Below are positions 1 to 8,528 of a stretch of DNA of 64,000 bases, piece by piece. The notes beneath the pieces were generated by a model. That model was not told where the DNA came from, did no database searches, and saw only the letters and a program-made list of their open reading frames with translations. This stretch comes from NORP240 sp965222175 (GTDB taxonomy: Bacteria > Pseudomonadota > Gammaproteobacteria > Pseudomonadales > Pseudohongiellaceae). The stretch spans positions 4,402,001-4,466,000 of the forward strand of contig OZ244938.1 of the NCBI GenBank assembly GCA_965222175.1, written 5' to 3'. Position numbers and translations under genes: made by a program. Positions within the stretch are counted from its first letter, which is position 1; every line of letters begins with the position of its first letter.

Positions 1-1
1 G

Positions 2-151
2 GAATCCGCCAACCCGGCGGATCCGGTACGCCAGAATCTGGAATTTATTTTCGCTCAACGGGGAGTCAGCAGCATTGTCATTGGCACCATAAACAAATCG
101 CACCTTATCGACAACGTCGGCAAGACCCAGCGGGTTCTGCAAAATTCCTGA
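2..151 (+). CDS. Aldo/keto reductase family protein, C-terminal fragment (partial at window edge)
   Basis: The first reading frame is open from base 2 to a TGA at 149–151 and gives 49 residues. The segment SSIVIGTINKSHLIDNV resembles the C-terminal helix region of the aldo/keto reductase superfamily, where a similar motif (S-S-I-I-x-G-T) lies near the NADP-binding end of the barrel. The upstream part, including the catalytic Tyr/Lys/His/Asp residues, is outside the window, so the substrate cannot be guessed. The gene converges on hldE, with a palindromic repeat between them. Other oxidoreductases with this tail are possible, but the family call is fairly secure. Confidence 0.7.
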   Translation, partial: ESANPADPVRQNLEFIFAQRGVSSIVIGTINKSHLIDNVGKTQRVLQNS

Positions 152-169
152 GGCTTTTTCGAATTACCT

Positions 170-197
170 GGAACCTTCTGATTAATCAGAGGGTTCC
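170..197. repeat. Palindromic copy of the dispersed AGGAACCTCTGATTAA repeat
   Basis: Two head-to-head copies of the repeat unit form a 28-bp near-perfect palindrome with a single mismatched pair: GGAACC at 170–175 and GGTTCC at 192–197, with CTGATTAATCAG at the centre. It lies between the convergent aldo/keto reductase and hldE genes and contains the hldE stop codon (182–184). It may act as a bidirectional terminator-like hairpin. No U tract is obvious. Confidence 0.75.
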
Positions 198-1624
198 TTA
201 TTGAGTCTTTCAACCTTTTCGACAATGGCCGAAGTAGAACAGTCATCTAGGAACTCAAGAACTTCGACACTCCCGCCATAGCTCTTCACGTATTCGCCAC
301 CGACGACTTCATCGATACTGTAGTCTCCGCCTTTTACCAGCACCTCGGGCTGGAATTTCGTTAACAGGGACTCGGGTGTCTCTTCGGCAAACGGCACCAC
401 CCAGTCCACGGCTTCCAGGCCTGCCAGCACCGCCATCCGTCTTTCCAGAGGATTTATGGGTCGCCCGGCCCCTTTAAGCAGACGCACGGATTCGTCGTCA
501 TTTACGGCAACCACCAACCGGTCACCCAGCTTTTTCGCTTCCGCCAGGTATCCCACGTGGCCTGCATGAATAATATCGAAACATCCGTTGGTAAATACAA
601 TGGACTCACCATGCGCGCGGGCATCCTGGATCGCGATCAACAACTGATCTGAAGTCATCACGCCCCTGCCGGTGCCCTGTTCCCGCAGCGAAGCACGACG
701 CAGTTCCGGGCCGCTGATAGCGGCGGTACCAAGCTTGCCTACCACCAGGCCAGCCGCCAGGTTTGCCAGGGCAGTGGCTTCCGGCAGCGGTTCGCCGGCG
801 GCCAGTGAGGCGGCCAGCACCGAGATGACCGTATCACCGGCGCCGGTAACATCGAAGACCTCCTGGGCCCGGGCCGGGAGATGCAGTTCCGGTGCATCCG
901 GCCGCAGCAGCGTCATGCCGTGTTCACCGCGGGTAATCAGCAATGCCTGCAGGTTCAACTGCTTCAGCAGGGCCTGTCCTTTTTCCACCAGGGCATCCTC
1001 GTTGGGGCAGGGGCCCACTACGGCTTCGAATTCAGCCAGGTTCGGTGTTATCAGCGTGGCATTGCGATAGCGATGAAAATCGGCACCCTTGGGATCGACA
1101 ATCACCGGAATCTTTCTCTGGCGCCCCAGTTCGATGAGAGACTGAACCTGGGCAAGCACGCCTTTTCCGTAGTCAGAGAGCACCAGCGCCTCGGCATTGG
1201 GCAATAGACTTTCCACCCTGGCCCGCAAGCCATCCAGGTCGGCCTCGTCATGCAGCTCTTCAAAGTCCAGCCTGATCAATTGCTGATGCTGACTGATGAC
1301 CCGCAGCTTGGTGATGGTAGGTTTTCGAGGTGAAATCAGAAAATCGCAGTATACGCCGGCAGCGCTGAGCCGAGATCGCAGGTCCTCGCCATTGGCGTCA
1401 GCGCCGATGACGCCGATCAGCGAAGCCGCACTGCCAAGTGCGGCGATATTCAGCGCCACGTTGCCGGCTCCGCCTGGGCGTCCTTCCTCACTGCCAACCC
1501 GGACCACAGGTACCGGCGCCTCCGGTGACACGCGGGTGGCCTTGCCATGCCAGTAGCGGTCCAGCATGACATCACCGACCACGAGAATGCGCGCCTGCTG
1601 GAAGGGTGGAATTTCGAATTTCAT
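182..1624 (-). CDS. hldE: Bifunctional heptose 7-phosphate kinase / heptose 1-phosphate adenylyltransferase
   Basis: Cytoplasmic enzyme of ADP-heptose synthesis for the LPS inner core. It phosphorylates D-glycero-D-manno-heptose 7-phosphate at C1 and, after GmhB acts, adenylylates heptose 1-phosphate. The protein has 480 residues, the normal length for the fused form. Residues 1–318 are a PfkB/ribokinase domain with the GAGD anion-hole/catalytic motif at 261–264. Residues about 340–476 are a nucleotidyltransferase domain with TNGCFD at 345–350 and HxGH at 353–356. It feeds the heptosyltransferases WaaC and WaaF encoded 8–10 kb downstream. It is transcribed away from the lpxL-like gene across an A+T-rich spacer. 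Its stop codon is inside a palindromic repeat. Confidence 0.96.
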   Translation of the reverse strand: MKFEIPPFQQARILVVGDVMLDRYWHGKATRVSPEAPVPVVRVGSEEGRPGGAGNVALNIAALGSAASLIGVIGADANGEDLRSRLSAAGVYCDFLISPRKPTITKLRVISQHQQLIRLDFEELHDEADLDGLRARVESLLPNAEALVLSDYGKGVLAQVQSLIELGRQRKIPVIVDPKGADFHRYRNATLITPNLAEFEAVVGPCPNEDALVEKGQALLKQLNLQALLITRGEHGMTLLRPDAPELHLPARAQEVFDVTGAGDTVISVLAASLAAGEPLPEATALANLAAGLVVGKLGTAAISGPELRRASLREQGTGRGVMTSDQLLIAIQDARAHGESIVFTNGCFDIIHAGHVGYLAEAKKLGDRLVVAVNDDESVRLLKGAGRPINPLERRMAVLAGLEAVDWVVPFAEETPESLLTKFQPEVLVKGGDYSIDEVVGGEYVKSYGGSVEVLEFLDDCSTSAIVEKVERLNKEPSD

Positions 1625-1931
1625 TTCTGCCTGATTTCCGGGACGTTGCTACGGGGCGGCCATGGCGGCAGATCATAGCACAGGCCCCGGGGTTTGTAGA
1701 TCAGGCAGTGGTAGCCCAAAATTCCCGTTTTATTCGATATAGTGGGAAATATAATCCTTTATATTCGCTATATTAGCAATAAAGTGGGTTTTTCAGGCGT
1801 TTTCAGTGGCATCCCGGCAGGAAGCCGCAGGCTGGGTTTGTTCCATGGGTTTGCTACAATGCGCCACCCGTTATAAAGGCGACTGAGACCATGACGCAAC
1901 CGCAGCCGCCCCGACGCAGACCCGGAATCCA
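1625..1931. other. Divergent hldE / lpxL intergenic region with A+T-rich island
   Basis: This spacer of about 307 bp separates the divergent hldE and lpxL-like genes. Bases about 1725–1790 are strikingly A+T-rich compared with the flanks and contain several TATAAT-like hexamers (for example TATAAT at 1750–1755), so hldE promoter elements probably lie here. A separate extended −10 candidate for the lpxL side lies at 1852–1860. No gene of normal size is visible. Confidence 0.5.
1852..1860 (+). promoter_or_regulatory. Candidate extended −10 promoter for the lpxL-like gene
   Basis: TGCTACAAT matches a TGn-extended −10 (TACAAT, 5 of 6 to consensus). There is no convincing −35 at the right distance. 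Transcription from here would give a leader of about 65 nt before the GTG start at 1932. Inference only. Confidence 0.3.
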
Positions 1932-1935
1932 GTGA
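1891..1935 (+). CDS. Possible 14-codon leader peptide overlapping lpxL
   Basis: The ATG at 1891, preceded by AAGG 11 nt upstream, opens a 14-residue frame (MTQPQPPRRRPGIQ). Its TGA (1933–1935) overlaps the GTG start of the lpxL-like gene in another frame. Overlapping stop and start would allow translational coupling, and the Pro/Arg-rich peptide could slow ribosomes. There is no family support and it may be chance. Confidence 0.2.
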   Translation: MTQPQPPRRRPGIQ

Positions 1936-2882
1936 ACGCCCAGAATCACGACAAGACTTCACTGACCAGATTCTATTCCCCCAGGTATTGGCCCACCTGG
2001 CTGGGGCTGTGGATCATGTGGCTGTTGGCACACCTGCCCTTTCCAGTTCAGATTCGCCTAGGTCAGATCATCGGTTACCTCAGCTATCTGCTGGCCAGGG
2101 AGCGCCGCGAGGTCTGCCGGATTAACCTGGAACTGTGTTTCCCGGAACTGTCGGACAAGGCACGCAGGTCACTGCTGCGGCGAACTTTTCTATCCAACGG
2201 CATTGGTGTCATGGAAGTGGCCATGTCATGGTGCCGCGATCCCGCGGACTTCAGGGATCGGGTGACAGTCGCCGGCCTGGATAACCTGCGGCGGGCCAGG
2301 GCTGAAGGTCGTGGCGTCCTGCTGATCTGTGCCCACTTCTCCACGCTGGAGTTCGCCGGCGCGCTGCTCAGCCTGTTTGAAAAAATGGACGTGACCTACC
2401 GAAAGCATGGCAACCCGTTGTTCGAAACCGTCATGACCAACAGCCGCAAGCGGCTCTATCCCGGGGTAATTGAACGGGAAAATGTCAGGGAGGCTTATCG
2501 CAGCCTGAAAAAGGGTCACATTGTCTGGTATGCGCCGGACCAGGACTATGGTCGACGACATTCCGTTTTCGTGCCATTTTTCGGCGTACAGGCGGCAACC
2601 ATTACCGCCACTTCCCGGTTCGCCAGGTTCAACGACTCGCCGGTCATCTTTTTTTCTCATTATCGACACGGGGACAATAGCGGTTATCACCTGGACTTCA
2701 GTCCGCCCATCGAGAATTATCCCAGTGGCGACGACAAAGCGGATGCGATTAAAATCAACACCATTATCGAACAGGCGATTCGAAAACATCCGGAACAATA
2801 CCTGTGGCTGCATAAACGCTTCAAGACCCAGGTCGGCGGCAAAGCTGCCAGGCCCTACCCGGAAAAACCCAGGCGCAAATGA
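1932..2882 (+). CDS. lpxL: Lipid A biosynthesis acyltransferase (LpxL/HtrB-like)
   Basis: Inner-membrane acyltransferase that transfers a secondary fatty acyl chain from acyl-ACP to Kdo2-lipid IVA. The protein has 316 residues, typical of the LpxL/LpxM family. An N-terminal membrane anchor lies at about residues 20–56. The catalytic HX4(D/E) dyad is visible as HFSTLE, with H135 and E140. The Glu form resembles LpxL rather than LpxM, which has Asp, but LpxL/LpxM/LpxP paralogues cannot be separated securely by eye. The start is GTG at 1932; no in-frame ATG lies close by. The 3′ end overlaps the next gene by 4 bp (ATGA), so the two are probably translated together. Confidence 0.9.
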   Translation: MNAQNHDKTSLTRFYSPRYWPTWLGLWIMWLLAHLPFPVQIRLGQIIGYLSYLLARERREVCRINLELCFPELSDKARRSLLRRTFLSNGIGVMEVAMSWCRDPADFRDRVTVAGLDNLRRARAEGRGVLLICAHFSTLEFAGALLSLFEKMDVTYRKHGNPLFETVMTNSRKRLYPGVIERENVREAYRSLKKGHIVWYAPDQDYGRRHSVFVPFFGVQAATITATSRFARFNDSPVIFFSHYRHGDNSGYHLDFSPPIENYPSGDDKADAIKINTIIEQAIRKHPEQYLWLHKRFKTQVGGKAARPYPEKPRRK

Positions 2883-4405
2883 TGGACGACGAGGCTGGCC
2901 GCAAAAACCGGGACATTCGCTGGCTGGCGGTGGTCATCAGCTTCCTGCTGTCCGGCTTCATGGTACTTACCGGCTGGATACCCAATGAGGATGCCTTCAC
3001 CTACATTCGTACCGTCGAAATATTCAACCAGCAGGGCCTGGCGGCAGCCTTTGCACACTATCCCTGGGCAAGCTATGCACTGCTGATCGCCTTCGTTGAA
3101 AATACCCTGCGCCTTGACCCGTTCCTGGCCGCAGTGCTGATCAATGCCTGCTTCTATGGCCTGCTGGTCTATGCCTTTATCAGCCTGGTCGGCGAACTGG
3201 ACGATTCAAGACGGGCAGCCCTGCTGGCCGCCGTGGTTGTGCTGGTCTACCCACAACTGAATGAAAACCGCCTGCTGATCATTCGCGACAGTGCATTCTG
3301 GGCGCTGGCCCTGGCAGGATTATGGCAATTCCTGTGTTACCTGCGAACCGGCCGATTGCCGAACGCCGTCGGGTTTTCCGCCTGCTACCTGCTGGCCGCA
3401 CTGTTTCGCGTGGAGGCCCTGGCGTTGCTGTTGGTCATTCCTATTTCCGTGATTATTTCCACCCCTTCGGGAACCGGACGACAGTGGCTTGCCCTGGGTG
3501 GGTTTTCCCTGGCATCTGTGGTCATGGTGGTCCTGGCCATCAGCCTGGGGTCCCTGGTGGGCCTTGACCTGCCACAGCTCCTGGCAAACCAGTACGCCGC
3601 TTACCTGCCATTCATCCGGGAAACCTTCTCACCCACCGACCTGACCACGGCACAGCTGGGAACTGCCATTTTCGGCGAGTATGCCGCGAATTTTTCCGGG
3701 GACTACCTGCCGCTGTTCATGCTGGCCGGTTTTCTTGCCGTACTGACCGCTTTCCTGGTCCGGGGCATTGGCGGACCTTTTCTCATTGTCATGCTGGCCG
3801 GGATGATGCAGAAACTCTGGTACCTGCCGCGCTGGCAGCTTACTCCACTACTGATAGCGGTACTGGCCAACATTTTCATCGCGCTGGCTTTCCTGGTAAC
3901 CACGCGATTCCTGTCCAGCCGCTACGTGTTGCTGGCCTGCCTGGTACTCGTGGTGTTCATGCCACTGCTGCTCATTCGCCTGCACCGGATGGCCAGTGGC
4001 AGCGGCCGGGGTAAACTCTCGCGGCGCCTCATCGGTTTCCTGCTGCTGTACTGTGCCGTGGATGCCTATATTTCCTTCGGCGCCGACAAGGAATATGTTC
4101 GGGAGGCGGGTCAGTGGATTGCACGAAACAGTCAGGCACAGGCTGCTCTCCTGACCAACAACAGAATCGTGGCTTATTACAGCCAGCGAATAGAAGACTA
4201 TGACCGTGTTCCGATAGTACTGTCGATTACCGATGTATTGCAGACGCCGGCCGACACTCTGATCGCCTTTGAAGAAGACAATTCCTCGGTGGGTTTTTTT
4301 GCCGATCCACGTCTGGTGGGCGCAGTGGAGGAGATCAATAGAATCGGCCCGGAACCCGGACAACAGATCGTCATTTACCGCAGAGTCCAGGACACGACGA
4401 ACTAG
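2879..4405 (+). CDS. Polytopic membrane glycosyltransferase, GT-C (ArnT/PMT-like) fold
   Basis: A 508-residue integral membrane protein with roughly ten or more hydrophobic segments up to about residue 390 and a soluble C-terminal tail of about 110 residues. The N-terminal periplasmic loop after the first membrane segment carries GWIPNEDAFTYI, an acidic E-D…Y pattern like the catalytic D/E motif of lipid-sugar-dependent GT-C enzymes such as ArnT. The likely role is adding a sugar from a polyprenyl carrier to lipid A, LPS or another envelope acceptor; the substrate is unknown. It overlaps the LpxL-like gene by 4 bp, which supports an LPS-related role. A WaaL-type ligase is an alternative but the motif pattern fits less well. 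Confidence 0.6.
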   Translation: MMDDEAGRKNRDIRWLAVVISFLLSGFMVLTGWIPNEDAFTYIRTVEIFNQQGLAAAFAHYPWASYALLIAFVENTLRLDPFLAAVLINACFYGLLVYAFISLVGELDDSRRAALLAAVVVLVYPQLNENRLLIIRDSAFWALALAGLWQFLCYLRTGRLPNAVGFSACYLLAALFRVEALALLLVIPISVIISTPSGTGRQWLALGGFSLASVVMVVLAISLGSLVGLDLPQLLANQYAAYLPFIRETFSPTDLTTAQLGTAIFGEYAANFSGDYLPLFMLAGFLAVLTAFLVRGIGGPFLIVMLAGMMQKLWYLPRWQLTPLLIAVLANIFIALAFLVTTRFLSSRYVLLACLVLVVFMPLLLIRLHRMASGSGRGKLSRRLIGFLLLYCAVDAYISFGADKEYVREAGQWIARNSQAQAALLTNNRIVAYYSQRIEDYDRVPIVLSITDVLQTPADTLIAFEEDNSSVGFFADPRLVGAVEEINRIGPEPGQQIVIYRRVQDTTN

Positions 4406-4406
4406 A

Positions 4407-4435
4407 GATCCTCTGATTAAGGAACCTCTGATTAA
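4407..4435. repeat. Tandem direct copies of the dispersed repeat
   Basis: Two direct copies lie end to end, GATCCTCTGATTAA (4407–4420) and GGAACCTCTGATTAA (4421–4435). They sit between the convergent GT-C gene and the carbamoyltransferase gene. Same family as the sites at 170, 19833, 24472, 30903, 31528, 44323 and 52619. Confidence 0.75.
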
Positions 4436-4452
4436 TCATGGAAATACTCTGC

Positions 4453-6201
4453 CTACCAGGTGTCAGACTCTGCACGCTTGGTAACCAGGATATCCTCCAT
4501 AATCATGTATTCCAGCTCGGAACCGATGAACAGGTTGACGGCGTCTTCGGGGGAGCACACCAGCGCTTCACCCGGACGATTCAGTGCGGCGTTGATAACG
4601 ATTCCGAAACCGGTCCTTTCCTCCATAAACTTCAACAACTGGTAAAACCGGGGATTGGCATCGTGGGTCACGATATGCGGCCTGGTTGTTCCGTCCTTGA
4701 AAACCACCGCGGCGAACTGTTCGCGCCACTGGGGTTTGACATCCTGGCTTATGCACATGAATCGATGATCGGTGTCTCCTTCAAGAAATTCCGGGGCGAA
4801 GCTGTCGATCAGACTCGGGGAAAACGGACGCCATCTTTCCCTGAACTTGATTGAGCTGTTCAGCTGTTCTGACACGTCGCGGCGTCCGGGATTGGCCAGG
4901 ATGCTGCGATTCCCCAATGCTCTCGGACCGAACTCCATCCTTCCCTGGAACCAGGCTACCAGGTGTCCCTGGGCCAGCAGGTCTGCCGCCTTCTCCGGGG
5001 CATTGCTCAACTCCTCCCACTGGGGGCGGTCGCGATGATTGCGACAGGCGCTGATGCACTGGTTCTTGGTAAATTTCGGGCCCAGAAATACATTGGCGAG
5101 CGGCTTGATGGGCAGACCCTTACCGGCTACCGCATAACTGGCGGCGCCGATAGCGGTACCGGAATCACCGGCAGCCGGATGAACAAGGAGTTTCCTGACC
5201 GAGGGCAACTCCTGGAGACGCTGATTCAGCTTGATGTTCATGGCACTGGTACCGGCAAAGGCCAGGTTGCCATTTTCCTTCAGGATCGGGTACAGATACT
5301 GGATCACCAGCCCGGCGGCAATGTCTTCGTACAGCTTCTGGATTGCCGCCGCGTAGTGAATATAGGGATCATCGACCAGTGCCCCTTCCCGACGCGGCCC
5401 CAGTTTTTCCAGCAGCCTGGGACTGAAAAAATGACCCCTGGATTTAGCCTTGTAGCGTCTGAAACCGACGGTACTGATGAGACGGTTATCCACCTTGAAC
5501 TGTTTGCCAGAGTATTCGGCAAGAAAGGACAGGTCATAGCGATGCGGATCTCCGAACGGCGCCATGCCCATGACCTTGAATTCCCCGTCCAGGATTTCAA
5601 AACCCAGATAATCGGTCATCGCCGCATACATGCCGCTGAGGGAGTCAGGATCATAAAATTCCCTGATTTTTCTTATTCGGCCCCGTTCGCCACAGGCAAG
5701 GAGAATGTTGGCATATTCTCCCCTCGAATCGATCGTGAGTACCGCCGTCCGTTCCCGGTATCCCCCCAGGTGATAAACACTGCTGGCGTGAGCAAGTTGA
5801 TGCTGGACCGGAACGAGCCGTATCCTGTTCCAGGGAATATGCAACTGTTCCAGCAGGGTTTTCACCTGTTTCAGGTAGCGCCGGTAACGACGCTTGCCGT
5901 TCAGAATGCTGTCGATAGCCCGGTCCGGTGCATACCAGTGTCGCCAGGCATAATGCCACCTTGCCCTGCCGAACAGACTGATGGGCGCATTGGCTATGGC
6001 GACTATATCGACATCCTGCGGGCTTACCTGGGCATACTGAAGACAGAAACGGGCAGCGTGATAGGGCATTTCACCCTTGGCGTGCTTGCGACGAATCATG
6101 CGTTCTTCTTCGGCTGCCGCCACCAGCTCTCCGTCGACGAACAGTGCCGCCGCGGGATCATGGCCCACGTAGCCGGTCAGCCCAAGCGTTATCAGTGGCA
6201 C
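4453..6201 (-). CDS. wapO: LPS-core carbamoyltransferase (NodU/CmcH family)
   Basis: A 582-residue carbamoyltransferase of the NodU/CmcH family, expected to move a carbamoyl group from carbamoyl phosphate to a sugar hydroxyl. The N-terminal kinase/TsaD-like fold includes the histidine cluster HQLAHA around residues 133–138, a likely metal site. The C-terminal half has the family hallmark FGPRALGNRSILANP. In Pseudomonas, WapO has similar length, carbamoylates the second core heptose, and lies next to wapQ and waaP as here. The symbol rests on this synteny and overall sequence resemblance. It is the last gene of the minus-strand waa operon, 33 bp after the tandem-kinase gene. Confidence 0.85.
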   Translation of the reverse strand: MPLITLGLTGYVGHDPAAALFVDGELVAAAEEERMIRRKHAKGEMPYHAARFCLQYAQVSPQDVDIVAIANAPISLFGRARWHYAWRHWYAPDRAIDSILNGKRRYRRYLKQVKTLLEQLHIPWNRIRLVPVQHQLAHASSVYHLGGYRERTAVLTIDSRGEYANILLACGERGRIRKIREFYDPDSLSGMYAAMTDYLGFEILDGEFKVMGMAPFGDPHRYDLSFLAEYSGKQFKVDNRLISTVGFRRYKAKSRGHFFSPRLLEKLGPRREGALVDDPYIHYAAAIQKLYEDIAAGLVIQYLYPILKENGNLAFAGTSAMNIKLNQRLQELPSVRKLLVHPAAGDSGTAIGAASYAVAGKGLPIKPLANVFLGPKFTKNQCISACRNHRDRPQWEELSNAPEKAADLLAQGHLVAWFQGRMEFGPRALGNRSILANPGRRDVSEQLNSSIKFRERWRPFSPSLIDSFAPEFLEGDTDHRFMCISQDVKPQWREQFAAVVFKDGTTRPHIVTHDANPRFYQLLKFMEERTGFGIVINAALNRPGEALVCSPEDAVNLFIGSELEYMIMEDILVTKRAESDTW

Positions 6202-6234
6202 GGACAGACCCCCTGAGCCATAAGATTCCAGCGG

Positions 6235-7716
6235 CTACTCACTGAAGGACTTGACCAGGCTCAGTGCCTGACCCTCCATGCAATTCAGCCCGGAGTCGCT
6301 GGAAAAATTTTTGACGAAACGTTCCAGGTCCTTTCGGAATGCCCTTCTGAAAGTCGCTTTCAGGGCATGCCGTGTCGTTGCGTCCAGGTCCAGCAGTACC
6401 AGCTCATCATTTGCGAAAATAAAATTACTGGCTTTGAGGTCGCCATGGGAAATATTGTAACGCCGCATCACCTGGAAAAATTGCCTGAAGCTCTCAAATA
6501 TTCTATCTCTGGTTTCTGCCGTCAGCGTTTCAGATTGGAGAATTTCCGGTACGGTTGCCCCCGGAACCAGCTCATATAGAATATAGGATTCCCGCCGTAT
6601 CACCCACCAGGCCCGTCTTTCCAGCATCATCAGCGGTCTTGCCGTGGTCACACCGAGCATTTCCAGCACCAGACCCGACTGCCAGGATTTTGATGCACGG
6701 CTGGGCCGCAACATCCTGCGCATCGCGTGAGAACGGTTCTTGATGTTGTACCGTTTCAGCACATAGTCCCTGCCGTCGACGCTGACCAGCCCCACCGTGG
6801 TGGTATTACCCGCCTTGAAAATAGTCCCCCGCTCCAGTACTGCATCAGGGTCTTCGATAAAACGGTAAAATTCGTCGGTCATTATCTTCCTGTTACAGAG
6901 CATGCGCCGTCCTGCAGACTGCTCCTTGTGGAAGGCACTGGTGGCCCTGAACAGCTTGGACTGGTATTTGTCCAGGCGCCGCTCCCGTGACTGCCTGATC
7001 AGGACCTGCAGGTTGTTAAAATCATCTATCATTTCGGATTCGGCAAGCTGCTGGTTATAGGCGTCCATCAGCTGGCCCACCCGCGCATCGCGATAGACGG
7101 AAAACTGGGCAAAGAACAATGCCAGGTTAGTCAAACGCAACGATTCGGAAAGCAGGGAACCTGGCGTTTCCGATTTAAACTCGGCGCTATCCAGCAGGTA
7201 CATGGTGTCCTTTACCGCCATGAAATTACCCAGGTGGATATCCTGCTGCCACAGTCCCTGTTTGTGACAGCGGGCAATGAGCCGGAGAGCCCGACTGACG
7301 CTGATATCGAGGTCGGCATCATGGCTTTCAACAAGCGTATCCAGCCCGGTTCCATTTGCCAGGTATTCACTGATGAGATAGCCTCCCCTCTGACCGGCGA
7401 TGTTGCCGCTGGCAAGCATTTCCGGCACCGGCAGCCCGGAACTTTCGGCCAGGGCGAAGCCGGCGGTTTCGCGTTGCAGGTGACGGGACCATCGGTTCTT
7501 GTGATAAAAAAGCTTCACGATAACCTCTTGCCCCCGCCAACTGGCAACACCTACCAGTCGCTTTCCCGGAAGCAGCCGCAGAATCCTGCTGACAACAACC
7601 TGCACCGGCCGTGTCGTCGTCGGCGGACTGGTGTCCGGCGGAACCAGCGATACGGTCAGGGGGGTTCCCGCATCATGGCCGAGCCCGATCAGTCTGTTAT
7701 GAATAGCAGGGTTCAT
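6235..7716 (-). CDS. wapQ: Tandem kinase-fold LPS core protein (WapQ-like)
   Basis: A 493-residue protein made of two consecutive protein-kinase-like (Kdo/WaaP-type) domains. The first has a catalytic-loop-like QQDIHLGNF and a downstream LLDSAEF. The second has HGDLKASNF followed by LVLLDLDA. Both keep the catalytic Asp and the metal-binding Asn, so both may be active. Its size and its place between waaP and wapO match the wapQ gene of Pseudomonas, a putative core-sugar kinase. It overlaps waaP by 4 bp (ATGA). The likely job is phosphorylating LPS heptoses at the inner face of the inner membrane; the exact hydroxyl is unknown. Confidence 0.72.
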   Translation of the reverse strand: MNPAIHNRLIGLGHDAGTPLTVSLVPPDTSPPTTTRPVQVVVSRILRLLPGKRLVGVASWRGQEVIVKLFYHKNRWSRHLQRETAGFALAESSGLPVPEMLASGNIAGQRGGYLISEYLANGTGLDTLVESHDADLDISVSRALRLIARCHKQGLWQQDIHLGNFMAVKDTMYLLDSAEFKSETPGSLLSESLRLTNLALFFAQFSVYRDARVGQLMDAYNQQLAESEMIDDFNNLQVLIRQSRERRLDKYQSKLFRATSAFHKEQSAGRRMLCNRKIMTDEFYRFIEDPDAVLERGTIFKAGNTTTVGLVSVDGRDYVLKRYNIKNRSHAMRRMLRPSRASKSWQSGLVLEMLGVTTARPLMMLERRAWWVIRRESYILYELVPGATVPEILQSETLTAETRDRIFESFRQFFQVMRRYNISHGDLKASNFIFANDELVLLDLDATTRHALKATFRRAFRKDLERFVKNFSSDSGLNCMEGQALSLVKSFSE

Positions 7717-8528
7717 TGGCCGGTACGTTGTGGATTTCCCAGTTTTTCATAGAGTGACTGTCCCCTGGCTAAAACACTGTTCCAGAATCGTCGATCCTGT
7801 TCCAGTGATACTCTGAGGTCGGTGTTTGCGTAGCAGCGCATAAATCGCAATCGGTCCCTTTGCGTAAGGCCAATCTCCATGCTGGAAAAATACAGGCCAG
7901 CGATATCCTTTTTCACCCAGCGTGAATCAGGCTTCTTTCCGAACAGGGCACGGTGCAGATCGATCAGGAATATCCTCGGCCGGGAGCCTGCGGGTTCCCG
8001 CTCGGAGCCTGATAATAAATGAAAATGGCAAAGATAATAGTCCCTATGGCATATCCCTGCCTGATGCATTCGACGGCTTATATCCGCAACTTTTTCGATC
8101 AGCGCCTTTTTCAAGGAAAATTCGGGTGGCTTCTCGGTCCACTCTGCGCAATAGGCTTCCAGGTCTATGGTATTCTCCAGTTCCCTGGTTACGATAAACG
8201 ATTCCAGCCGCGCCGGGTTCCAGCCCCTCTTCCCGTATGCCACTGTCGTCATAGTGTCGATTCCCAGCTCTGTCAGCCGGTCAACTGCGCACCATTCGTT
8301 GGCTGCGCTGACAACCGGCAGGCGCAGCTTCAACAGGTTTTTGAAAATCTCCTTCCAGCCCACTCCGTGATGCAGTTTCAGAAAGTAGCCTTTTCCGGCC
8401 AGGACGAACCTGAGGGTTCTGCGCCCCTTAACATCACGGTAGACCTCGCCGTGCATATCAGTCAGTAGCTGAAACACATCCTGCCCTTTCCACAGCTCGG
8501 CAAGTTCGTCATCAAGATACAGGATCAT
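7713..8528 (-). CDS. waaP: LPS core heptose (I) kinase WaaP
   Basis: A 271-residue kinase that adds phosphate to the first heptose of the LPS inner core with ATP. WaaP from E. coli and Pseudomonas is about 265–268 residues. The catalytic loop is readable as CHRDYYLCHFHL, the HRD-x4-H pattern of this family, followed by the metal-binding FLIDLHRALF. In Pseudomonas the gene is essential because core phosphates stabilise the outer membrane; whether that holds here is inference. It follows waaG with a 1-bp stop/start overlap (TGATG) and runs into the wapQ-like gene with a 4-bp overlap. Confidence 0.93.
   Translation of the reverse strand: MILYLDDELAELWKGQDVFQLLTDMHGEVYRDVKGRRTLRFVLAGKGYFLKLHHGVGWKEIFKNLLKLRLPVVSAANEWCAVDRLTELGIDTMTTVAYGKRGWNPARLESFIVTRELENTIDLEAYCAEWTEKPPEFSLKKALIEKVADISRRMHQAGICHRDYYLCHFHLLSGSEREPAGSRPRIFLIDLHRALFGKKPDSRWVKKDIAGLYFSSMEIGLTQRDRLRFMRCYANTDLRVSLEQDRRFWNSVLARGQSLYEKLGNPQRTGQ

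Noticed and set aside
4963..6216. 417-codon plus-strand open frame
   Set aside because: It is opposite the carbamoyltransferase gene, has no family features, and the carbamoyltransferase shows clear motifs throughout.
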